Positions 56,712 through 64,000 of a DNA stretch of 64,000 bases are shown here, one piece after another; the first letter of the stretch is position 1; every line of letters starts with the position of its first letter. Source of the DNA: Bufo bufo (Eukaryota; Chordata; Amphibia; Anura; Bufonidae); assembly GCF_905171765.1 (NCBI RefSeq), contig NC_053392.1, positions 345,542,995 to 345,606,994 on the forward strand, written 5' to 3'. The notes beneath the pieces are model-generated. The model was not told where the DNA came from and made no database searches. It saw only the letters and a list, made by a program, of their open reading frames with translations. The translations under genes and the position numbers were made by a program.

Positions 56712-57419
56712 TGTTGTTTCCTGTCCCTCAGGACGGGTGGAAGCTTTTCCAGTGCACTGGCTAAAGATTTGACGCTCAGCCTAGGATCCTTCCCCTTCTT
56801 GGGAGGGCTGAGCAGGGGACAGAGGTCCAGGTGGAGCATTGCTCTCCTTCTCTGTCCCTTGATGTAAGTCCCGCATTGGGCATCCCGGGCTGTTCCTACC
56901 TATGGTAGAGGGGATCGACGCCTCGCGCATCCTGGCAGTGGGAATCCTCGTTGGGCCGGAGGTTCTTGATGTACGCCGCATTACCCTTCCTCTGCAGTAC
57001 GGGTTACTCTTCCGGCGGCGGCTGATGTCATTATGCATGCGGGCCAGCCAGGGGAGTGGCCTAGAGGAAGTGTGGCGTGCTCCCGGAGATGGTGTGGGGG
57101 CGGAGCTAAAAGAAAAGCGGGATGCAGAATTTTTAAATGCCTCTGCGATCCCATGAGCTTGCGGTTGCTGAGAAAAGAGCAAGATGTCCTCTGCTGATAC
57201 TGACGCCCCTTGCAGAGCTGCTGATCCCAGTAAGACCCTCAGCCTGGTAAGAGACCTCCTCCATTTTAGTTATGGGGTTGATGGATGGGATTATTCTTCA
57301 CCACCCAAGTGCTGTGTTGGTGGCTCCCCTTGGGTCCACTTTCTAACCTTGTACAAGACTCCCTAGGTAAAAGAGGCTGGCCCTGCAAGGTCCATGGATG
57401 GTGAATCTTCAAAAAATAA

Positions 57420-59130
57420 ATGTGTCATGTGCAGGTAGAACCTCCCCCCTGCTTGTAAAAAGCCGCTATGCCCGCGCTGCACGGAAAACCTTAGAACCCT
57501 TATTAGGGATGAGGTTAATTCGGCAATAGATCAACGTATGGAACCCTCCTCTCCCCATCCATATACTTCAAAGTCTGTGGATCTGTCCTTGGACATAGGT
57601 GATTTTGATGAAGGAGAACTTTTTACTGGGGACTCTGATTCCTCTAAAGACGGCTCCGGTCGTCCGTTATGTGAGGGAGGGACTGCAGCACCCGCAACTT
57701 GGCCAGGAGCAAATTCAGCGTCTTTGTTGGATGAGGGCGCGCATACTGTTGTCTCTTGGCAATCGCTTCGGTAATCGATTGCTGATAGAATGACTGACGA
57801 GGAGTAGGTGGAGGAGCAGGAGCATCAGGACCAGCAGATGATGGGAAGGACAGACAGCTCCCTTTGGCTGAGGTGGTGGAGCATGAAATCGGGTGCATAC
57901 CACTGGGTGATGCAGCGGTTGCTGCGGCAGGCTGGACCACCACATCAGAGCCACGGTTCTCCCAGGCCACTTTATGGTGATGAGGATACAAATTTTTTGT
58001 TATAAACTATAAGGGCTACTATGAAATAAGAAGATGTTAAGGAACCCTTATCAATCCCGGACTAGATGTTTCAAGGATTTGGGGAAAAACAAAGATGGGT
58101 GTTCCCTATTCATGATAATATTAGGGATATTATATCTAGGGAATGGAAGGACCATGAAAAAAGACCCGTTATTTCAAAAGCCTTCAAATGTAAATATCCA
58201 TTTGCAGATGCAGATTGTGAAGCATAGGGAAAAAAAACTAAAATTTATGCCCCGGTGGCTAGAATTTCCAAAAAATCTTCCCTCCCCTTTGAATACATGG
58301 GGTTACTGAAGGACCCCATGTATAAAAAATGTGAAGGGCTCCTCAAAAAATCTTGGGAGACGGGGGCGGCTATGTTTAGACTGGCTATTGCGGCGACCTG
58401 CACAGCTAGGTCCCTGTCTGTATGGATTAACCAAATGGAAAACCACTTAGCAGCCGGTACCCCCCGGGAAGAAATTATCTCCTCTCTCCCAGTTTTGAAG
58501 CAGACTTCAAGTTTTCTGGCAGATGCCTCAGTAGATCTGGTGAGGCTCTCGGCCAGGTCTACTGCTCTTTCAAACGCTACCCGTAGAGCCATCTGGTTAA
58601 GGTCCTGGTCGAGTGATGCAGGCTCAAAGAGTCGCCTCTGCCCTATTCCCTGTGAGGGGGATAGGCTCTTTGGGTCCGCATTAGACAATATTTTAGCTAA
58701 AGCCTCAGACAAAAAGAAGGGGTTTCCATTTGAATCCCGGTTTTTACATAAAAGAAAAAAAAAAATTCCCAAGCCAGGTTTAAACAAAATCAGAACAAAA
58801 AACAGTCATCAGGTTGATGACAATTCTCCAGAGGCCGGGGGAAGGGATTTTTATTCAATTACAATTCCAAGAAGTCCCAATGACGCCAGAAGTCCGGTAG
58901 GGGGCAGGCTTTCAACATTTTGCCAAGCTTGGGAGTCTATAGGAACCTCCCCCCGGGTCTTAGAACTAATAAGATCAGGTCACAAATTATATTTACATTC
59001 ACTTCCAGAGAGGGGCGCCATAAGATTCCTTACAAACAAGATTTTTTCAGATCCTGTCAAACAGGAAGCTCTAGAATCGGAGGTCTCTTCCCTTTTAAAA
59101 AAAAATCCGTCATTACAAAGGTTCCGATAG
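57420..59130 (+). pseudogene. DIRS gag-like gene, split by hAT segment
   Basis: The first part (57420-57673) shows a cysteine cluster (PPACKKPLCPRCTENLRTLI) and an acidic region (LSLDIGDFDEGELFTGDSDS). At 57674-57982 foreign hAT sequence interrupts it. From 58255 the frame is open for 291 codons: KSSLPFEYMGLLKDPMYKKC, AMFRLAIAATCTARSLSVWI, LPVLKQTSSFLADASVDLVR, a typical DIRS gag-like domain, then a basic linker (FLHKRKKKIPKPGL) leading to ETPRSP...-type sequence and the RT entry ESEVSSLLKK. The role would be assembly of the RNA-protein particle. Stops lie at 58020-58240. Confidence 0.8.
57674..57982. repeat. 309 bp copy of hAT transposase sequence inside DIRS gag
   Basis: It aligns base for base with 52052-52360 at a constant offset of 5622, and I see no mismatch. 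The match starts at AGGGAGGGACTGCAGC and ends at TTTATGGTGATG. The same orientation in the window is kept. No target duplication or hAT terminus is present, so it did not arrive by normal hAT transposition. Confidence 0.92.
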
Positions 59131-60568
59131 ACCAGCGGCGTCAGGGGGTCTACTCTCTTTTGTTCCTGATAAAAAAGCCAATTGGGAAGTTCAGGACAAT
59201 CTTCAATCTGAAATACCTAAATCAGTATGTAATTTACAGAAAATTCTAATGAAATCTATAAGGTCCGCAGTACTGTAAATCTCCTTTTTCAGGATTTTTC
59301 ATGGTAACAATCGACCTGGCAGATGCCTATTATCATGTTCCTATCCACAGCGAAAGTCAAAACTTTCTCAGATTCGCTGTCTAAAAGGAGAGCTCGGTCA
59401 CTTCCAGTATCAGGCTTTACCATTCGGCCTCTCCAATGTGCCACGTCTTTTCACAAAGATCATGGCAGATGTGGTAGGATACTTGCATCTGAAATGAATA
59501 ATTGTGGTCCCCTATCTAGATGACCTTCTGATCGCCGCAGATTCCTATTTTTGTCTTATCGACTATCTCAGAATTGTGAAAGAAACCCTTGGTTCCTTAG
59601 GATGGACCATCAACCAGGAAAAGTCAAAACTAATCCCAAGCCAGCAGAGGTTATTTCTGGGAGTACATCTGGACACCGAGCATCTATATTCCTTTTTGCC
59701 CCAAGAAAAACAGATCAACCTGGTAACTTAGGTAAAAATCTCCTGTTCGAAAAGGACAGCATAGATAAGAGACATCATGCGCTTGCTGGGACTTTTAACG
59801 TCAACAATACTCTCTGTGAATTAGGCTCAAGCCCACACCAGGATCCTGCAGTGTTTCCTTCTTTCATCTTGGGACAAGACACAGAGTTCCTTGGAAATTA
59901 AAATAAAGGTCCCTCACCAAGTGAAAAAATCACTAAGCTGGTGGACGGTGGAGAGACATCTACAAACAGGAGTGCAGTGGCGGCCAAAGGACCAGATTAC
60001 AGTGACCACCGTCGCAAGCAGCAAGGGTTGGGTTGCCCATGCTCTGCAAGAACTGGTACAGGGGATATGGAGTCTCCAGATGTCTTCAGCATCCTCAAAT
60101 CTGAGTGAATTGACAGCTGTCTTCCGAGCCTTCCTAAATCTGAAACCAACTATCTAACACCACCATGTCAAGGTTCTTTCAGACAACGCGACGACCGTGG
60201 CATACCTAAATCATCAAGGGGGGATGAGGAGCAAGTCCTTGGCGGCTGTCTCAAGGATGATATTCATGTGGGGAGAGGAGAACCTAAAGTACATCTCGGC
60301 GGTTCATTTAAAAGGAGAAGAAAATACCTTAGCGGATTTTCTCAGCAGACAGTCTCTCAGAGAAGGAGAATGGTCATTGAATCCGGACATATTTAATCAA
60401 ATCTCACAGATGTGGGGGCTTCCAGTCTGGGATCTCTTCACGTCAAGGCAGAACAGGAAGGTAGAAAATTTCTATTCCATCTGCCCCCGGGAGAATCTAA
60501 ATCAAATAGATGCTCTCTCGGTCCATGGTCCAAGGGTCTCCTTTACGCATTTCCACCTTTCTCTCTAA
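59131..60568 (+). pseudogene. DIRS reverse transcriptase and RNase H, broken
   Basis: The frame continues after a stop at 59128. It shows GVYSLLFLIKKPIGKFRTIF and NLKYLNQYV (RT fingers), MVTIDLADAYYHVPIHSE with the first catalytic Asp, QALPFGLSNVPRLFTKIM, and VPYLDDLLIAADSY with the YLDD catalytic box (59504-59545). LGSLGWTINQEKSKLIPSQQ and FLGVHLDTE form the thumb. After frameshifts, RNase H-like segments are visible at 59950-60330 (SSKGWVAHAL, LSELTAVFRAFLNL, AYLNHQGG), then LKGEENTLADFLSR and WGLPVWDLFTSRQNRK, a linker typical of DIRS/gypsy-like proteins. At least five breaks. Confidence 0.87.
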
Positions 60569-60845
60569 TCTCAAGGGTTCTGATGAAGATACGAGAAGAA
60601 GAGGCACAGGTCAAAGTGATTGCCCCGTTTTGGCCGAGGAGGTCTTCGTTTCCCCTACGTCCAAAGCTCTCGCCAGGGGAACCCTGCATTCTGCCTCAGG
60701 TTCCAGACCTCCTGGAATGGTCCTGCCCTTCATCCCAACGTGCAGCAGCTACATTTAGTGGCCTGGAAGTTGAATGGGGCTTGTCAAAAAAGAAAGAGTT
60801 TTCTGAGGCTGTTATATCTACCCTACTAGTAGAAAGCAGATTACT

Positions 60846-61690
60846 TTGAAGATCTATCTGCGGACCTGGAATGCCTTTTTGTTATTTGCAGGTGACCGTT
60901 GGGATCCTCAGAGTAGTTTGGATGTAGGCCTGATTTTCTTGCAATCAGGATTTGATAAGGGGCTTAGAACCAGTACCTTAAAAGTTCAGGTTTCGGCTCT
61001 TAGTGCCTTTCTGGATATCAAAGTGGCCGAGATTCCCCTAGTTGGTAGATTCCTAAAAGGTACAAACAGGTTACGTCCTTCTTTTTTTATGAAAGTCCCC
61101 CCTTGGGATCTAAACTTGGTCCTTTCTGCTCTTATGTCCTTGCTCTTTGAGCCTCTTTCAGATTTATCCCTAAGAATGTAGACTCTAAAAACCACCTTTC
61201 TTATTGCTATAACTATGGCCAGGAGGGTGGGGGAGATCCAGGCCTTCTCCTGTAAACAACTATCCCTCACTGTTTTGGATGATAGGGTTATTCTTAGACA
61301 CTCCCCTGCTTTTCTGCCAAAAGTTTTTTCTAAGTTTCACTGCCAGCAGGAAATTGTATTACCATCCTTTTGTGCATCCCCATCTTCAGATCAGGAAAAA
61401 ATGTTCTTCTAGCATACCTTAGGGCCACAAATTCCTTTAGGAAGTCAGACCATCTACTTGTCCAATTTTAGAGAAAAACAGGGGTCTTGGAGCTTCAAAA
61501 GCTTCTATAGCCCGTTGGATAAAAATGACCATCATCCTTTGTTATAAAGAAAAGAAAGTCTTTCCTCCCTTGGGGTTGAAGGCCCATTCCATGACCTTCT
61601 TCAGGCATTATAAACTTGATGTTATGTCTAACCAGGATCTTCCGTTTGGACGTAAAGTCCTTTTTTCGGCTGTGGTCCCTCCCTAAGCAA
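60846..61690 (+). pseudogene. DIRS tyrosine recombinase, decayed
   Basis: Tyrosine recombinases integrate DIRS elements instead of an integrase. The N-terminal core-binding part reads YLRTWNAFLLFAGDR and LRTSTLKVQVSALSAFLDIK, followed by VPPWDLNLVLSALMSLLFEP, then after a stop (61179) LIAITMARRVGEIQAFSCKQ, where RRVGEIQA fits the first catalytic Arg box. The later part (61400-61690) is shifted several times; an ARWI-like segment (SIARWIKMTI in frame pieces at about 61500) remains but the His-x-x-Arg box and the Tyr were not found intact. Confidence 0.78.
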
Positions 61691-61704
61691 TGTCTTCCCT
61701 GAAA

Positions 61705-61800
61705 ATCTCCTACCGGTGCCGGTGTGGAGGCGTTAGGGAAAGATGACAATTACTCTTACCGGTAATTTGATTTTCCAGTAGCCTCCACAACGGCACTGAG
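61705..61800. repeat. DIRS internal complementary region
   Basis: It contains GGTGTGGAGGCGTTAGGGAA (inverse of the left edge) followed by TTTTCCAGTAGCCTCCACAACGGCAC-like sequence in two parts (inverse of the right edge). Confidence 0.78.
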
Positions 61801-61960
61801 GTCCGTCCTCCCCCCCCCAAAATAAAAAATGTAAAAAAAATTAGTGTGGTCTATATTCATATATGCATATATTGCACATATTTTGTGGTTGTTAAAAAGA
61901 AAATTCACTGTGTGTTTATAAGATGCTCTGCTGTTATGAATTATTTCCGGTTCTCTGTTA

Positions 61961-62074
61961 TTAACTGGAGTATGTAGGAGGAGGTGTCTTTTTATTTAGG
62001 CTACCGCTGTTGTTCCAGTCCCTGGGAGGCGGGATCAAGCTCCTACCAGTGCCGTTGTGGAGGCTACGGGAAAT
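61961..62074. repeat. DIRS right inverted terminal repeat
   Basis: Inverse of 56588-56711; it includes GAGGCGGGATCAAGCTCCTA and ends GTGGAGGCTACGGGAAA. Confidence 0.85.
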
Positions 62075-63330
62075 TAAATTACCTGTCATCTTTTTAGTAA
62101 GCTCTAGTGCCGATATCGGGAGGGAAAACTGGTAAAAGGAGGTAACAGCTGGGGAAAGAGAGGCAGGCTGAGAAGACTGCCTCTTCATCACACAGTTATT
62201 CAGCATTCAGTAGAGCACTGAAGTAGGATTCTCCTTAGCAGTTCACAGCTAGAGGGTTGCTAATTGGAGACTTAACATACAGTTTTCTAATATATATTAA
62301 CATATTTCATGAATAAAGTGTATTACAACAACGCTCTCGCTGTCCCTACATGTAAAAAAATTAAATGACTGTTACACTTTGAGAGTAATTAGGTAATTTT
62401 TGCAATATACTTTACTTATTTACTTTACTTTTTCATGGTAAAACTGCCCCTGAAGTTGCCTTTTGACAAAGAGTTGTAATGGAAAACCCATCTTCACAGT
62501 TCAGAACAGCACAATTAGTGAACAGTGAAGATGCTTACTGCTGCTGCCATCACTGCCTCCCTAATGAGATTTACGCCCCAATAGTGGTATAAAAAAGTTG
62601 CAGATTTTGTCACATGCTGTATTTGTGGCAAAATCAGCAATTTTTAAACCTTCACACCATTTTTCAGAAGTGGCGAGAAACGAGTGTGGTGAGGGCTGGG
62701 AGGGGAAGTCGCAGCAGGTCTGCCACTTTTATCTTTATTTACACCAGTTTTCTTGGTAGCTTGAAGGCTACTGTAGATTTTAGACTGTTGCATGGCCAGA
62801 GGAAGGATGCACCAAATCAGCATGTGCCTCTGCATCAAGAAAATGCTGGTTTAATAAATGTTCCTCTAGATGTATATTGCCCTGTCTGGCCAACAGTGTA
62901 CGTGTGATCTTTACGCCTGGTGCGCTAACTAGCTGCCAGAAGATGCAGGAGATCCCCTCCCGTTCTCCAGCATCTCTCTATAGCTCATTAGCTATTCAAC
63001 AAACCGGGGATACAGATGATACATACAAGGTCACTCACTGGTGATAGTAATGAATTACTGCCCTTCCCTTCAGACCTGGGAGTGTCAGGGTGGAGCTTGG
63101 ATCCCTCAAATTCAAATAATGATACTGAGATTAGTTATTTTCTTCCAATTTATATAGCAAACCGGACAAGTGAACTGCAGAAAAAGGGAAGTGTTAGCCT
63201 AGCATCCGCTTTTCACATTTACTGTGAAAACTTAAATATTACAAATATGTTTATGCTAATAGTCAACAAAACCTAAAAACAAAAAAGTTAAGCCTGATTT
63301 GCATAATTTAGCATTTATTATGAATCTTCA
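62075..63330. other. Intron, no gene recognised
   Basis: TGGCGAGAAACGAGTG, TAATAAATGTTCCTC words at 62660-62870 suggest an old repeat. Otherwise nothing. Confidence 0.4.
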
Positions 63331-63662
63331 TAAGACTGGGTTCACAGTGCCTTTTAGGGGTTTTGCACACAAACATATTTTATGTCCACATCCCATCCGC
63401 ATTTTTGGCGGGTCAGATGCAGAACCATTCACTTCAATGGGGCTGCAAATGATGCAGACAGCACACCACGTGCGGTCCAAATCAGTTTGTCCGTTCTGTT
63501 GCATAGGAATATAGAACATGTCCTATTCTTCCCACATTACTGGCAAGGATAGGGACTGTTTTATTCCGCAAAATCTGCAACGCACACGGCCGGTATCCGT
63601 GTTTTGCGAATTTGCAATTTGCGGACCGCAAAACAAGCAAGGGTCGTGTGCATGAGCCCTTA
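63331..63662. mobile_element. MITE, GGTTCACAG / GGTCGTGTGCATGAGCCC ends
   Basis: The right end GGTCGTGTGCATGAGCCCTTA is of the GGCCTCATGCACACGACC family; the left GACTGGGTTCACAGTGCC is diverged. Flanks TAA and TTA. Interior holds CCATTGAAGTGAATGG-type palindrome and ATGTCCTATTC. Confidence 0.7.
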
Positions 63663-63960
63663 GACTACACTATCCTAACCAGGAAAAAAAATAAAAGACA
63701 GAAACGAATGGCAAGCTAGCCAAACCCATCCACAGATGAAACATTTGGACTTATTTAAGTGAATGTACCCATTGTGATACATATTTCTGGTATTTAAACA
63801 TATACCCCTGACACAAGGACCAGCAGGGGGCTCAAACGCATTGTGAACTCGGCTTAATATGTGTTATAACTCTTCTGTATCCTTGTTCATACCTATACAT
63901 TTCATGTCACTATTAGCTTCATATTGAAAGGTCCTGAATAGAGAGCTGGTTTCAACACAG
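63663..63960. other. Intron, nothing recognised
   Basis: No ORF or repeat terminus. Confidence 0.4.
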
Positions 63961-64000
63961 TAGGGGAGATTTATCAAACTGGTGTAAAGTAGAACTGGCT
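63961..64000. mobile_element. Start of a further GGTGTAAAGTAGAACTGGCT MITE
   Basis: GGAGATTTATCAAACTGGTG and AAAGTAGAACTGGCT match the left end of the element at 55733; it runs off the window. Confidence 0.8.

Larger units (their letters stand above)
56588..62074 (+). mobile_element. DIRS-like tyrosine-recombinase retrotransposon, decayed
   Basis: The terminal repeats are inverted: 56588-56711 (TTTCCCTAACGCCTCCACCG, GATCCCGCCTCCCAGGGACA) against 61961-62074. An internal complementary region at about 61705-61800 carries the outer edges of both terminal repeats head to head (GGTGTGGAGGCGTTAGGGAA and TAGCCTCCACAACGGCAC), as in DIRS1. Between them are gag-like, RT/RNase H and tyrosine recombinase sequences in order. 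All are damaged by stops, and gag contains a piece of hAT sequence. Confidence 0.88.

Overview
The window is a stretch of vertebrate, most probably frog (anuran amphibian), chromosome lying almost entirely inside one host gene. Three short exons on the + strand (23802-23976, 29854-29951, 45534-45652) join in phase and encode the middle of the HAD-family 5'-nucleotidase-domain protein NT5DC1. I found no other host exon, so the gene appears to extend beyond both ends. The frog assignment is inference. It rests on the mixture of repeats: DIRS-like YR retrotransposon, Penelope-like element, L1, CR1, several Tc1/mariner and hAT elements, many TTAA-flanked (Kolobok/piggyBac-type) and TTA/TAA-flanked (PIF/Harbinger-type) MITEs.

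Layout. 1-10.5 kb: simple and palindromic repeats, a Tc1/mariner copy (3708-5033), a second one on the - strand split by a MITE (5640-6995), and three TTAA-flanked MITEs. 10.6-12.9 kb: CR1-type LINE with an SGNH-esterase ORF1 and the start of an endonuclease ORF2, broken by half a MITE. 16.2-22.1 kb: a Penelope-like element on the - strand (RT, GIY-YIG endonuclease, hammerhead-like motif) cut by four MITEs, one of which carries a fifth. 25.2-29.7 kb: a truncated Tc1, a Penelope-type inverted terminal repeat pair lying between (TA)n tracts with a DD37E Tc1/mariner element nested in it, then a DD34E Tc1 element with about 210 bp terminal repeats. 33.0-38.6 kb: an L1 element bounded by an 18 bp target duplication. 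38.7-41.3 kb: a 2.55 kb near-perfect palindrome with TA/CAG termini. 47.4-48.1 kb: a TTAA MITE. 48.6-55.0 kb: a 6.4 kb hAT element with an 8 bp target duplication. 56.6-62.1 kb: a decayed DIRS-like element whose gag region holds a 309 bp segment that reads as identical to part of the neighbouring hAT transposase gene.

Nothing except the NT5DC1 exons looks like a working host gene. All transposase and polymerase genes carry frameshifts, stops, deletions or lost catalytic residues. The most unusual items are the giant palindrome, the hAT-to-DIRS copied segment, the DD37E element with doubled terminal repeats, and the hammerhead-ribozyme-like motifs. Superfamily names for MITEs are inferred from target duplications and termini only; no database was searched.
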